Assembly: GCF_024611995.1 (NCBI RefSeq)
Contig: NZ_CP102509.1
Coordinates: 1,736,001-1,800,000, forward strand
Reading direction: 5' to 3'
From: Streptomyces sp. NBC_00162
GTDB lineage: Bacteria; Actinomycetota; Actinomycetes; Streptomycetales; Streptomycetaceae
Length of the DNA: 64,000 nt
The notes under the pieces are model-generated. The model did not search any database. It was not told the DNA's origin and worked only from the letters and a program-made list of their open reading frames with translations. This document shows, one piece after another, positions 21,340 to 30,814 of the stretch. The position numbers and the translations under genes were made by a program. The first letter of the stretch is position 1, and each line of letters opens with the position of its first letter.

Positions 21340-22295
21340 CTCTCGTCTCCCTTCGACAGGCGGCGGCCGAGCAGGCTGAAGACCAGGGTCAGGAGGAACA
21401 GCAGGATGGAGATGGCGGAGGCGTAGCCGGTCTCGCCGGAGAAGCCGAGGCCGACCTGCCGGATGAGGAAGGGCAGGGTGCGGGCGCCGCCGCCGGGGCC
21501 GCCGCTCTCGCCGCCGAGGATGTAGATCTCGGTGAAGACGCGCAGCGCCGAGATGGCGGAGAGGGTGCCGACCAGCAGCATCATCGGCTTCACCTGGGGG
21601 ATTGTGATACTGAAGAAGCGGCGGACGGGGCCGGCGCCGTCGAGGGCGGCCGCCTCGTAGAGGGAGGCGGGGACGTTCCCGAGGGCCGCCAGGTAGAAGA
21701 CCATGTAGTAACCGAGGCCCTTCCACACGGTCACGATCATCGCGGAGACCAGCAGCATCGTGCTGTCGGTCAGGAACGGGACGGGTTCGGAGACGATCCT
21801 CAGCCGCTGGAAGACAGTGTTGACCAGGCCGTCGCTGCGCAGAACCCACTGCCAGATCAGGCCGACGACCACGGCCGAGGCGATCACCGGGGTGTAGAAC
21901 GCGGAGCGGAAGAAGCCGATGCCGGGGACCTTGGTGAGGACGAGGACGGCGAGGGCCAGCGGCAGCAGGACGAGGCAGGGCACGACGACCGCGAGGTACA
22001 GCACGCTGTTGCCGGTCGCGGTCCAGAAGTCGGGGTCGGCGAAGGCGCGGGTGTAGTTGCCGAAGCCGACGAAAGTACCGCCGCGCAGGATCTGGGAGTC
22101 CGTGAAGGAGAGGATGACGGTGTTGACGAACGGCCAGAGGCTGAACAGCGTCACCATGAGCAGGCCGGGGGCGAGGAAGAGGTACGGGGTCCACCAGGCG
22201 CGGTGGCGCACCCTTGTCCCTGTTTCCGTCCCGGTCCCGGCCCTGGTCCCGGTCTCCTTGGCCCGCTTCCCCTGCCCGGCCCGCACGCGGGTCAC
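21336..22295 (-). CDS. Carbohydrate ABC transporter permease (MalF type)
   Basis: A 319-residue permease. A basic, repetitive N-terminus (KETGTRAGTGTETGTRVRHR) precedes helix 1 (PYLFLAPGLLMVTLFSLWPF); the EAA loop is LYEAAALDGAGPVRRFFSIT. The GTG start at 22295 overlaps the binding-protein stop (GTGA), so binding protein, MalF-type and MalG-type subunits are translated as a coupled unit. It forms the heterodimeric channel with the TTG-started permease. The Thr/Gly repeats at the N-terminus are encoded by short repeated ACCGGGAC-like units. Confidence 0.92.
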   Translation of the reverse strand: MTRVRAGQGKRAKETGTRAGTGTETGTRVRHRAWWTPYLFLAPGLLMVTLFSLWPFVNTVILSFTDSQILRGGTFVGFGNYTRAFADPDFWTATGNSVLYLAVVVPCLVLLPLALAVLVLTKVPGIGFFRSAFYTPVIASAVVVGLIWQWVLRSDGLVNTVFQRLRIVSEPVPFLTDSTMLLVSAMIVTVWKGLGYYMVFYLAALGNVPASLYEAAALDGAGPVRRFFSITIPQVKPMMLLVGTLSAISALRVFTEIYILGGESGGPGGGARTLPFLIRQVGLGFSGETGYASAISILLFLLTLVFSLLGRRLSKGDES

Positions 22296-23641
22296 TTCCG
22301 GGCCGCGTCTGCGAGCAGCTTGTTGGCCTCCTCCTGGGCCTTCCTGACCGCCGTACGGGGGTCCTGTTCGCCCTTGATGGCCTTCTGCATCTCGCGTACG
22401 ACGGCGTCGCCGACCTGACTGGTCCACTGGACGGGGGTGTTGGCGTCGAGCTGGGCGGTCTTCAGCTGCTCGGCGCCGACGGCGCGGGCGAGGGTCTCGG
22501 CGTCCTTGCCGTCGCCCTTGTCCGCGAAGTAGGGGTCGGCGAGGCCCTGGGCGTTCGACGGATAGATGGTGGCCTTCTTGGAGAACGCCACCTGGTTGGG
22601 GCCGTTGGTGACCCACTTGGCGAACTCGGTCGCCGCGTCGAGGTGCTTGGTGTCCTTCTTGATGCCGAGGGACTGTGCGTAGATGCCGATGTGCCCGAGG
22701 GTGCCCGTGACGGCTCCCGCGACCTGGGTGTTCGCGTACACCTGCGGGGCGTTCTGCTTGATGTCCTTGACGAACCCCGGGGAGCCGGGGCCGAAGACGA
22801 GCTTCCCGCTGCCGTAGAGCTGGTTGATGTCGTCGGACTTGAGGAGGGACTCCTTGGGCATCGCGCCCTTGGCGTACAGGTCCTTCATCCGCTCCACCCA
22901 CGCGACGGCCCGGTCGGTGTCGAAGGTGAAACGTTCCCCCTTGGCGTCGAGGACCGGGACGCCCATCTTCTGCCAGTCCCCGGGCAGCCGGCCCTTCGGG
23001 TCGGCCATGAAGGCGGCGGTGCGGCCGCCGGAGGTGGCGGCGATCCGCTCGGCGTAGTCGAAGAACTGCTCCACGCTGGCGGGCGGCTTGGCCGGGTCCA
23101 GGCCGGCCTTCTCGAAGAGCTCCTTGTTGTACGTGAGGATCTCCGGGGTCACGTACCAGGGGTAGGCGTACACGCCGTCGCCCTTGCCCGGGAGCTTGAA
23201 CTGCTCCCAGGCGCCCGGCACGTACTCCTTGGCCAGCGCGCCGTCGAGCTTGGCGACGTCGGCGAGCATGCCGCGGTCGCCGAGGAGCTGGAAGGAGTCG
23301 GTGGACAGGTTGACCACGTCCGGCAGGGCGCCGGCCTGGGCGTCCGCGACGAGCTTCTCGTTGTAGCCGTCGCCCGGGACGTCCTCCCACTTGACCTTCA
23401 CGTCGGGGTACTTCGCCTCGAACCCGTCGATCACGCCCTGTACGTACGCCGTGAAGACCGGCTTCAACTGGAGCGTGCGGAAGGTGATCTCACCCGCCAC
23501 TCTGCCCGTCCTCTCCGCCTCCTCCACCTCCCCCGAGCCGCCGCTTAACCCACACGCGCCGGTCGAGAGGAGGGCGCCGGCCACCAGCACGGCAACGGCC
23601 ATACGGGTCAGCTTCGAACAGGTCGGGGCCGAACGGGTCAT
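22292..23641 (-). CDS. Extracellular sugar-binding lipoprotein
   Basis: A 449-residue solute-binding protein. The signal peptide and lipobox are VLVAGALLSTGACGLSGG, with the anchored cysteine near residue 30. The mature part has family-1 binding-protein features (VIDGFEAKYPDVKVKWEDVP, AQAGALPDVVNLST, AYPWYVTPEILTYNKELFEK). It captures sugars outside the membrane and delivers them to the two permeases. The start is ATG at 23641. It is first in the operon, so the roughly 290-base region upstream should carry the promoter and operator. No frameshift is seen in this gene. Confidence 0.93.
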   Translation of the reverse strand: MTRSAPTCSKLTRMAVAVLVAGALLSTGACGLSGGSGEVEEAERTGRVAGEITFRTLQLKPVFTAYVQGVIDGFEAKYPDVKVKWEDVPGDGYNEKLVADAQAGALPDVVNLSTDSFQLLGDRGMLADVAKLDGALAKEYVPGAWEQFKLPGKGDGVYAYPWYVTPEILTYNKELFEKAGLDPAKPPASVEQFFDYAERIAATSGGRTAAFMADPKGRLPGDWQKMGVPVLDAKGERFTFDTDRAVAWVERMKDLYAKGAMPKESLLKSDDINQLYGSGKLVFGPGSPGFVKDIKQNAPQVYANTQVAGAVTGTLGHIGIYAQSLGIKKDTKHLDAATEFAKWVTNGPNQVAFSKKATIYPSNAQGLADPYFADKGDGKDAETLARAVGAEQLKTAQLDANTPVQWTSQVGDAVVREMQKAIKGEQDPRTAVRKAQEEANKLLADAARK

Positions 23642-23854
23642 CGTCGCCGCCTTCGCAGAAGTCCGGCCTCATTGCCGGAGGCGGTGCCCACGGTCGTCCG
23701 AAATCAAGACCTCGTCAATGAGGCAGAGGTCCCCGTGGCCGGTGACACCCTGGTCCCGAATGCGGGGACCGGGCCGCGGAGGCCCCGAAAGGCCTCCACG
23801 GCGCCCAGGTCGACCTGCACTAATGCGCTTTAGTCCAAAGGCGGTTGACGGTGG

Positions 23855-23867
23855 TATCGATTCGATA
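23855..23867. promoter_or_regulatory. Candidate operator upstream of the sugar-uptake operon
   Basis: TATCGA-T-TCGATA is a perfect 13-base dyad about 215 bases before the binding-protein start, preceded on the plus strand by TTGACG. Odd-length dyads of this kind are often bound by LacI- or ROK-type sugar repressors. The rest of 23642-23936 contains no gene that I can support. Confidence 0.45.
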
Positions 23868-23936
23868 ACGAAGCTGACTCTCCGGCAGCATCCGACGCTT
23901 TATGGCCGGTTCACGAGGCTGCGTCACTAATGCGGT

Positions 23937-24302
23937 TTACTTCATGGGGTACTCGGCCTTCTCCGCGAGCTTGCCGTCCTTGAAGCAGAAGCGGAGCACG
24001 GTCTCCTTGCCGTTCTTGGGATCGGCGCTGGATATGTACCAGGAGCAGACGCCGCCCTCGGGCTCGGCCGGGCCGCCGTCCTTGAGGGCGCCCTTGACGA
24101 ACGAGTCGCCCGACGGGAGCTTGGCGCGGACCTCGCTCTCCGCGTCGCCGGTCTTCACCGCCTCGTAGACCTTGGGGTCGACCAGGGTCTTGTCGGCCAC
24201 GTCGAGGACCTTCCCCATGCCGAAGACGGCCAGCACGGCGAGGCCGACGCCCAGCACCAGCGCCACCCCGCAGCCGATCAGACAACCCTTGCGCTGTGCC
24301 AC
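23937..24302 (-). CDS. Small membrane-anchored protein of unknown function
   Basis: A 121-residue protein from GTG at 24302 after GGAGG. One N-terminal helix (GCLIGCGVALVLGVGLAVLA) is followed by an exposed domain of about 85 residues with two cysteines (GGVCSWYISS, VLRFCFKDGK) that could form a disulfide outside the cell. I do not recognise the family; the fold recalls small secreted SmpA/BamE-like repeats (DAESEVRAKLPSGDSF) but that is a guess. It is divergent from the universal stress protein gene. Confidence 0.65.
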   Translation of the reverse strand: MAQRKGCLIGCGVALVLGVGLAVLAVFGMGKVLDVADKTLVDPKVYEAVKTGDAESEVRAKLPSGDSFVKGALKDGGPAEPEGGVCSWYISSADPKNGKETVLRFCFKDGKLAEKAEYPMK

Positions 24303-24454
24303 GCCCGTTCCTCCGTGTGTGTGTCCGTGTCGTTCCGTGTCCGGCGGCGGTCGCCCGGACACTCCGACCTTCGCAAAGGGAGAGGGCTCGGGGCTGTCCT
24401 CGAAAGTCGCCGGCTGCCGCGACGATCGTCGTTCGAGGTCGGACCCCTGGCCCC

Positions 24455-24460
24455 GGGTAT
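24455..24460 (+). promoter_or_regulatory. GGGTAT -10 element before the stress protein
   Basis: GGGTAT lies 45 bases before the universal-stress-protein start and matches the -10 of SigB-type stress promoters in Streptomyces. I see no good GNNT -35 at 14-16 bases, so this is weak. Confidence 0.3.
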
Positions 24461-24505
24461 ACATGGAGGAGATCGACTTTTCGGGCATAACGAGAGGAAA
24501 TCACC

Positions 24506-24976
24506 GTGAGTGAGCAGCCCATCGAGCCTCTGATCGTCGTCGGCGTGGACGGTTCGAACCATTCCAAGGAGGCCCTGCGATGGGCGGTGGAGCAGGCCCG
24601 GATGGTGGGCGGCCGGGTGCACGCCGTCATGGCCTGGGAGTGGAACCGCAATCCGTTCGCCATCGGCTCGGCGGCCGCGCAGGTCGCCGAGGACGAGGTG
24701 CTCACGGCCGAGGAGGCGGCCCGCCGGAAGCTCGCGGACACCGTCGCCACGACCGTCGGGACCTCGCCCGGTGTGCCGGTGTTCCGGCGTGTCGAACAGG
24801 GTTCCCCCGCCCAGGTCCTGGTCGACGCGGCGAAGGAGGCGGACCTGACGGTGGTCGGGACCCGCGGGTACGGCGGATTCAAGGGCGCCCTGCTGGGATC
24901 GGTGAGCCAGCAGGTGGTGCAGTACGCCGCCAGTACGGTCGTCGTCGTCCGCGAGGGCGCGGACGACGAGGACTGA
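24506..24976 (+). CDS. Universal stress protein (UspA family)
   Basis: A 156-residue single-domain Usp with the ATP-binding signature of the nucleotide-binding subgroup: IVVGVDGSNHSKEALRWAVE at the start and VVGTRGYGGFKGALLGSVSQ at the end (the G-x2-G-x9-G-[ST] loop). Known family members bind ATP and act in dormancy or stress adaptation. The start is GTG at 24506 with GAGAGGAAA upstream. It stands alone, divergent from the small membrane protein, with a possible stress-sigma -10 upstream. Confidence 0.92.
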   Translation: MSEQPIEPLIVVGVDGSNHSKEALRWAVEQARMVGGRVHAVMAWEWNRNPFAIGSAAAQVAEDEVLTAEEAARRKLADTVATTVGTSPGVPVFRRVEQGSPAQVLVDAAKEADLTVVGTRGYGGFKGALLGSVSQQVVQYAASTVVVVREGADDED

Positions 24977-24988
24977 TGGCGCTCGGGG

Positions 24989-25915
24989 TCAGTGCGCGAG
25001 GTCGCCGGGGTCCGTGTTGGCCCCGCAGAGGATGACGGCGACCCGCTCGCCCAGCGGCTCCGGCGCGCCGCGCAGGGCCGCCAGGGCGGTGGCCGCGCCC
25101 GCCTCGACCACGATCCGGTGCTCCTCCCAGAGCGCGCGCCGGGCGGCCGTGATCGCCGTGTCCGGGACGAGGACCGACCGTACGGACTCGTCCTGCGCGG
25201 CGGCCAGCGCGTCCGCCGAGACCCGCGTGGCCCCGAGCGAGTCGGCGGCGACGGAGTCCACTGCGACGTCCACCGGGCGGCCCGCTGCCAGGGCCGCGTT
25301 CAGGGCGCGGCAGTTCTCCGGCTCGGCCGCGATCACCCGTACGCCGTGTTCGCGCGCGGCGGTGGCGACCCCGGCGAACAGTCCGCCGCCGCCGACCGCG
25401 ACGACCACGGCGTCGAGTCCCGGCAGCGCCGCCCGGATCTCCTCGAGCAGGGTTCCGGCGCCCGCGGCGATGAGCGGGTGGTCGTAGGCGTGGCTGCTCA
25501 GGGCCCCGCTGTGGGCGGCGAACTCCTCGCAGGCGGCGAGCGCTTCGGCGTACCGGTCGCCGACGAGCCGCACCTCGGCCCCGTACCCCCGCAGCCGTTC
25601 CACCTTCACCCGGGGGGCGTTGGCGGGCAGGAACACCGTCGCGGGCACGCCTTGGCCGCGGGCCGCCCAGGCGCAGGCGAGCCCTGCGTTGCCGCCGGAG
25701 GCGATGGTGACCCCGGCGGCCGGGAGGGTGCCGGCCCGGTGGTGGGCGGCGAGGAAGTTGTGTGCGCCGCGGGCCTTGAAGGAGCCGGTGTGCTGGAGGT
25801 GTTCCAGGGCGTACCAGACCCCGTCGGCCGCGGGAGCGACGGCGACGGGCCGTACCGATCCGGCGATCCGGTCGGCGGCGGCGCGCACGGCGGCGTAGTC
25901 GAGCTGCTGTTCCAT
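24989..25915 (-). CDS. Serine/threonine dehydratase-like PLP enzyme
   Basis: A 308-residue fold-type II PLP enzyme. The PLP lysine is in HTGSFKARGAHNFLAA, the substrate loop is IASGGNAGLACAWAARG, and the phosphate-binding glycine loop is VVAVGGGGLFAGVATAA. It lacks the C-terminal regulatory domain of biosynthetic threonine deaminase, so it is a catabolic threonine/serine dehydratase or related eliminase. I chose ATG at 25915 (MEQQLDYAAVRAAADRI), with GGGGAGATC upstream. It lies 14 bases after the TetR gene in the same direction, so the regulator probably controls both genes. Confidence 0.88.
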   Translation of the reverse strand: MEQQLDYAAVRAAADRIAGSVRPVAVAPAADGVWYALEHLQHTGSFKARGAHNFLAAHHRAGTLPAAGVTIASGGNAGLACAWAARGQGVPATVFLPANAPRVKVERLRGYGAEVRLVGDRYAEALAACEEFAAHSGALSSHAYDHPLIAAGAGTLLEEIRAALPGLDAVVVAVGGGGLFAGVATAAREHGVRVIAAEPENCRALNAALAAGRPVDVAVDSVAADSLGATRVSADALAAAQDESVRSVLVPDTAITAARRALWEEHRIVVEAGAATALAALRGAPEPLGERVAVILCGANTDPGDLAH

Positions 25916-25929
25916 GGTCGATCTCCCCA

Positions 25930-26571
25930 TCAGGCGGCGGGCCGGGCGGCCTCGATCAGCTGGCGCAGGGCGCCGTAGTACACCTCGTGGTCCGTCAGGG
26001 GCGGCAGTACGTCGGCCAGCCCGCCGGAGAGCACGGGGAACCGCGCCGGGTCCAGCGCGGCCAGGGCCGCCCGGGAGGCGGCGGTGGCCCCGGCCGGGTC
26101 CCGGTGGTCCACGAAGGCCGCGCTGCCCAGGGTGAGCAGGTACATGCGGCGGTAGACGGTCATCGCCTCGGCGGCGGTCATCCCAGCGGCCACGCTGTCG
26201 GCGAGGGCGGGCTCGACAAGGCGGGCGAGCAGCTGCCGCCCGAGCCACGGCCGGCCGCCGCGCAGGACGAGCAGCCCGGGGTGGGCGGTGAGCAGCCGGT
26301 ACAGCGCACCGAACCGCTCTTCGCAGGCTTCCGCCCAGTCGGTTCCGGCGGGGATGTCGGGCAGCTGCGCGGCCAGGTGCTCGGTGCACAGGTCCAGCAG
26401 TCCGGCGAGGTCGGTGCAGCGCCGCTGCACGGTGGCGTGGGAGACGCCGAGCCGGTCGGCGAGGGCGCGGAAGCTCAGGGCGGCCGGCCCTTCCTCGTCG
26501 AGGAGGCGCAGGGCGGCGACGGCGATCGCCTCGGGGGTGGCGTGGTCCAGGGCGGCTGATCTCCTCGGCAT
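25930..26571 (-). CDS. TetR-family transcriptional regulator
   Basis: A 213-residue regulator with an N-terminal helix-turn-helix (FRALADRLGVSHATVQRRCT) and an alpha-helical ligand domain containing a tetracyclin-repressor-like C-terminal part (LLTAHPGLLVLRGGRPWLGR). The start is ATG at 26571, directly beside a 25-base imperfect dyad that is probably its own operator. It leads a two-gene operon with the dehydratase, whose substrate or product may be the effector. Confidence 0.88.
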   Translation of the reverse strand: MPRRSAALDHATPEAIAVAALRLLDEEGPAALSFRALADRLGVSHATVQRRCTDLAGLLDLCTEHLAAQLPDIPAGTDWAEACEERFGALYRLLTAHPGLLVLRGGRPWLGRQLLARLVEPALADSVAAGMTAAEAMTVYRRMYLLTLGSAAFVDHRDPAGATAASRAALAALDPARFPVLSGGLADVLPPLTDHEVYYGALRQLIEAARPAA

Positions 26572-26573
26572 GA

Positions 26574-26598
26574 GATACACCGTAACATACGCCGTATC
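26574..26598. promoter_or_regulatory. Operator-like dyad at the TetR gene start
   Basis: GATACACCGTAACATACGCCGTATC is not written out in full as one motif: the ends GATAC and GTATC are inverted, and inner ACCGTA/TACGCC pair with two mismatches. It abuts the TetR start codon, as expected for autoregulation. Confidence 0.55.
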
Positions 26599-26672
26599 GC
26601 AACCGGCTGCGCCACCCCTGCGCGCGACCTCTTTGGTGTGACGTCGATTGCGGCCATATTGCTGGTCATTGG

Positions 26673-26698
26673 CGGATATCCGTCGGCTTTCGTTGACA
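26673..26698 (+). promoter_or_regulatory. Promoter elements before the alpha-galactosidase gene
   Basis: A 10-base palindrome CGGATATCCG (26673-26682) precedes a consensus -35 TTGACA (26693-26698), 62 bases before the GTG start. A clear -10 is not visible at 17-18 bases. Likely promoter with operator. Confidence 0.4.
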
Positions 26699-26759
26699 GC
26701 GGGTAGTCGCCTCGCTGCACTGGGCGCACGACTGCCCGCCCCCACGTCAAGGAGACTCC

Positions 26760-28444
26760 GTGCCGCCTCGCCTGCGCGCCTCGCTCCCCTGTCTGACCGC
26801 GGCCGCCCTGTTCGCCCTGGCGCTCTCCCCCGCCCCCGCGGGAGCCGAGCCCACCGCGACCTCGGACACCCCCTCGCGCTCACCCCGCCGATGGGCTGGA
26901 ACAACTGGGCGCACTACATGTGCGACATCGACGAGGCCAAGGTGGTCGCGAACGCCGACGCCCTCGTGTCCACCGGGCTCGCCGCCAAGGGCTACGACAC
27001 GGTGACCGTCGACGACTGCTGGATGACCAAGAGCCGCGACGCGCAGGGCGCGCTGGTCGTCGACACGGCGAAGTTCCCGCACGGCATGGCCTGGCTCGGC
27101 GACCACCTCCACGCCAAGGGCCTGAAGTTCGGCATCTACCAGGACGCCGGCTCGCTGACCTGCGAGAAGTATCCGGGAAGCGGCGCACCCCAGGGCGGTG
27201 GAGCGGACCACTACGCGCAGGACGCCCGGCAGTTCGCCTCCTGGAAGGTGGACTACGTCAAGATGGACGGCTGCAACCTGTGGGTGCCCGAGGGCCGGAC
27301 GAAGGAGCAGGCGTACCGCGACGCGTACAACGCCGTGGCCGCGGCCCTGCGCGCGAGCGGCCGGGACATGGTGCTGTCGGCCTCCGCGCCCGCCTACTTC
27401 CAGCAGGGTGAGTGGGGCGGCTCCGACTGGCACAAGGTCCTCGGCTGGGTCGGCGAGACCGGCCAGCTGTGGCGCGAGGGCCGGGACATCACGGTGTACA
27501 AGCCCGCCACCCCGACCGCCTCCCGGTGGAGCTCGGTGCTCGGCAACTACGGCTACAACCGCTGGCTGGGCCGGTACGCGGGCCCCGGCAACTGGAACGA
27601 CCCCGACTTCCTGATCGCGGGCGCTCCCGGGCTGAGCGCGGCCGAGGGCCGCAGCCAGGTCGCCCTGTGGGCCATGATGGCCGCCCCGTTCATCCTGTCC
27701 TCCGACGTCTCCAAGCTCACCCCGGAGGGCCTCGCCGCCCTCGGGAACACCCGGCTGATCGCACTGGACCAGGACCCGATGGGCCGTCAGGGCGCGGTGG
27801 TCTCCTCCAACGCCACCTTCGAGATCCTGGTCCGGCCGCTCGCGAACGGCGACCGGGCGGTGGCCGTGCTCAACCGCTCGGGCAGCGCACGGGACATCAA
27901 CGTGCCGCTCGACGAGATCGGGCTGCCGTCCTGCACGGCCGACGCGCACGACCTGTGGAGCGGGGAACGTCGGGAGGTCTCCGAGACGCTGACCGGGCGG
28001 GTCGGCGCCCACGACACGGGGGTCTGGCGGCTCAGCCCGCGTGGATGCGCCGCCGTGCCGACCGGGCAGATCGCCGGTGACGGCGCCAAGTGCGCCGACG
28101 GTGCCAACACCACGGGTGTCGGCGCGGTCGTGCTCGGGTCGTGCACCGGAGCCCCCGACCAGCGGTGGGTCCTGGACCACGACGCGAGGCTGCGGCTGGC
28201 CGGCGAGTGCCTGTCGGCGGGCGAGGACGGCCTGGTGGAGCTGGCGGACTGCGCGCCCGCCGAGGAGCAGCAGCCCGGCCAGACCTGGGCGCACCGGCGC
28301 GACGGGGCCCTCGTCGAGGAGGCGAGCGGCAGGTGCCTGACGGCCCCTGCCGCGGCCGCCACCCCGGACGCCCCGGCCGAGCGGCTGCGGCTGGCCCCCT
28401 GCGGCGACCACCGGGTCGACCAGGCCTGGGCCCTTCCGGTCTGA
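26760..28444 (+). CDS. Secreted alpha-galactosidase, GH27 with ricin-type lectin domain (frameshifted)
   Basis: About 561 residues. The signal peptide (LTAAALFALALSPAPAGAE) is in the frame of GTG 26760, which has AAGGAG upstream. The mature enzyme begins in the next frame after the C run at 26869-26873; one extra base links SDTP to LALTPPMGWNNWAHYMCDID. The GH27 barrel has DYVKMDGCNLW with the nucleophile Asp, LWREGRDITVY with the likely acid/base Asp, and RYAGPGNWNDPDFLI. The last 130 residues (CADGANTTGVGAVVLGSCTG, RWVLDHDARLRLAGECLS) are a ricin-B/CBM13 module. It releases galactose from exported substrates such as galactomannans, linking it to the nearby mannosidase and importer. Confidence 0.9.
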
Positions 28445-28454
28445 CGGCGGACGG

Positions 28455-30797
28455 ATGACGCACTCGATGCCACGCGCCGGGCGGCGGCCGGTCCGCCGCC
28501 CCCTCGCCCTCGCCGCCCTCCCGGCGGCGCTGCTCGCCCTGCTCTGCGCGGCGCCGGCTCCCGGGGCGACCGCCCCGGGGGACGGATCGCCCGCGCGGGC
28601 CGACGTACGAAGCGACGTACGGGCCGACGTACGGACCGACGCGGGGGCCGGTGTACCCACGCGGGTACGGGCCGCCGCACCGCGCCGCGGCACCTTCGAC
28701 ACCGCGCCCGCGCGGGCCGCCCTGGAGCGGCTGCTGCCGCGCCACGCCGGGCAGTTCACCCTCGTGCCCGACACGGCGGCCGCCGCCGACACCTTCACCG
28801 TCTCCGGGACGCCCGGCGCGATCACCGTGCGCGGCAGCACCGGAGCCACCCTGCTCACCGGTGTCGGCTGGTACCTCCAGCACGTCGCCGGGGCGGACAT
28901 CGGCTGGCCCGGCGACAGCATCGGCATGCTCCCCGCCGAACTGCCGGGCGTCCCCGCGCCGGTCACCCGCAGCGCGCTCGTGCCCCACCGGTACGCCCTC
29001 AACGACACCGACGACGGGTACTCCGGCCCGTACCGCACCTTCGAGGAGCACCAGCGGCAGATCGACCTGCTCGCCCTGCACGGCATCAACGAGGTGTTCG
29101 TACAGGCCGGCGCCGAGTACCCGTACTACCGGGCGCTCCAGGGCTTCGGCTACTCGGCCGAGGAGCTGCGGGAGTGGGTGCCCGGCCCCGGCCACCAGAG
29201 CTGGTGGCTGCTGCAGAACCTGAGCGGCTTCGGCGGGCCGGTCTCCGAGCGGCTGATGCGGGAGCGCGCCGAGCTGGGCGGGCGGATCGCGGAGCAGCTG
29301 CGCGGGCTCGGCATGACCCCGGTGCTGCCCGGCTACTTCGGCACGGTGCCGCCGGAGTTCGCCGCCCGCAATCCCGGGTCCGCCACCGTGCCGCAGGGGG
29401 ACTGGGCGGGCTTCGACCGGCCGGACTGGCTGGACCCGGCCTCTGCGGTGTTCGGGAAGCTGGCCGCCGCGTACTACGAAGAGCAGCGCGCGGTGTTCGG
29501 GGACAGCACGATGTACCGGATGAGCCCGCTGCACGAGGGCGGCCAGACGGGTTCGGTGGACGTGAAGTCCGCCGCCGGGGCCATCCAGGACGCCCTGCAC
29601 GCCGCCCACCCCGGCGCCCTGTGGGCGGTGCTGGGCTGGCAGGACGACCCGACCGCGGAGCTCCTCGCCGGGGTGGACACCTCGAAGCTGCTGATCCTGG
29701 ACGGCCTGTCGGACCGGTACAACCGCCTGGACCGGGAGGCCCGTTGGGGCGGCGCTCCGTACGCGATGGGCACCATCTACAACTTCGGCGGGCACACCAC
29801 GATCGGCGCGAACACCTCCGTGTGGATCGAACGGTTCGGCCCGTGGCGCGCCAAGAGCAACAGCGCCCTCGCCGGAATCGCCTACCTGCCGGAGGCCACC
29901 GGGACCAATCCGGCCGCCTTCGACCTCTTCACCGACCTGGCCTGGGAGCCGGGGCCGGTCGACCAGCGGCAGTGGTTCGCCGGCTTCGCGGCCCGCCGCT
30001 ACGGCCGGCCGGACGCCGCGGCCGCCGCGGCCTGGGAGGAGCTGCGCAAGGGGCCGTACAGCACCTCCTCGGGCCTGTGGTCGGAATCGCAGGACAGCCT
30101 GTTCACCGCCCGGCCGAGCCTGACCGCGGCGGGAGCGGCGTACTGGAGCCCCAAGTCCATGCGCTATCAAGCCGGTTCGGTCCGCCGGGCGCTGGACCAC
30201 CTGCTGCGGGTGGATCCGCGGCTGCGCGGCACCAGCGCCTACCGCTTCGACCTGGTAGACACCGCCCGGCAGACCCTCGCCAACCATTCGCGGGTGCTGC
30301 TCCCGAAGATCAAGGCGGCGTACGAGGCCAAGGACCTGACCCGCTTCCGTGAGCTGACCGCCGAATGGCGGGACGGGGAGCGGAAGTTGGACGCGGTCAC
30401 CGGTTCCGACCCGAACTTCCTGCTCGGCAGCTGGCTCGCCGGGGCGCGCTCGCGGGGCGCCGACGCGGCCGAACAGGACCGGTACGAGTACGACGCGCGC
30501 TCGATCCTGAGCGTGTGGGGGCGTCGCAGCACGAGCGAGGGCGGGTTCCTGCACGATTACGCGAACCGTGAATGGAGCGGTCTGATCACGGAGTTGTACG
30601 CCCGGCGGTGGGACGCGTACTTCGACTCCCTCGAGGAGGCGCTGGTCCGGCAAACCGCTCCGCGGGCGATCGATTGGCACGCCTTCGAGGAGGAGTGGGC
30701 CCGGCGGACCACCCGGCATCCGGACCGGCCGAGCGGGGATCCGTACGCCCTGGCGGCCCAGGTCGCTTCGGCCCTGCCCGCGGCGTCGGTGAACTGA
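28455..30797 (+). CDS. Secreted alpha-N-acetylglucosaminidase, GH89
   Basis: A 780-residue protein of the NAGLU family. An Arg-rich Tat- or Sec-type signal region (MPRAGRRPVRRPLALAALPA) is followed by a linker with a short repeat (DVRSDVRADVRTD), then the GH89 domains: TLLTGVGWYLQHVAGADIGW, LALHGINEVFVQAGAEYPYY and PYAMGTIYNFGGHTTIGANT. It removes terminal alpha-GlcNAc from glycans outside the cell. The start is ATG at 28455, 10 bases after the alpha-galactosidase stop, so both are one operon of secreted glycan-degrading enzymes. A strong hairpin follows the stop. Confidence 0.92.
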   Translation: MTHSMPRAGRRPVRRPLALAALPAALLALLCAAPAPGATAPGDGSPARADVRSDVRADVRTDAGAGVPTRVRAAAPRRGTFDTAPARAALERLLPRHAGQFTLVPDTAAAADTFTVSGTPGAITVRGSTGATLLTGVGWYLQHVAGADIGWPGDSIGMLPAELPGVPAPVTRSALVPHRYALNDTDDGYSGPYRTFEEHQRQIDLLALHGINEVFVQAGAEYPYYRALQGFGYSAEELREWVPGPGHQSWWLLQNLSGFGGPVSERLMRERAELGGRIAEQLRGLGMTPVLPGYFGTVPPEFAARNPGSATVPQGDWAGFDRPDWLDPASAVFGKLAAAYYEEQRAVFGDSTMYRMSPLHEGGQTGSVDVKSAAGAIQDALHAAHPGALWAVLGWQDDPTAELLAGVDTSKLLILDGLSDRYNRLDREARWGGAPYAMGTIYNFGGHTTIGANTSVWIERFGPWRAKSNSALAGIAYLPEATGTNPAAFDLFTDLAWEPGPVDQRQWFAGFAARRYGRPDAAAAAAWEELRKGPYSTSSGLWSESQDSLFTARPSLTAAGAAYWSPKSMRYQAGSVRRALDHLLRVDPRLRGTSAYRFDLVDTARQTLANHSRVLLPKIKAAYEAKDLTRFRELTAEWRDGERKLDAVTGSDPNFLLGSWLAGARSRGADAAEQDRYEYDARSILSVWGRRSTSEGGFLHDYANREWSGLITELYARRWDAYFDSLEEALVRQTAPRAIDWHAFEEEWARRTTRHPDRPSGDPYALAAQVASALPAASVN

Positions 30798-30814
30798 CGT
30801 ACACCACCTCTCGC

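Noticed and set aside
25916..25930. Earlier in-frame ATG (MGRST) for the dehydratase.
   Set aside because: It would overlap the TetR stop region and has a poorer ribosome-binding site than ATG 25915.
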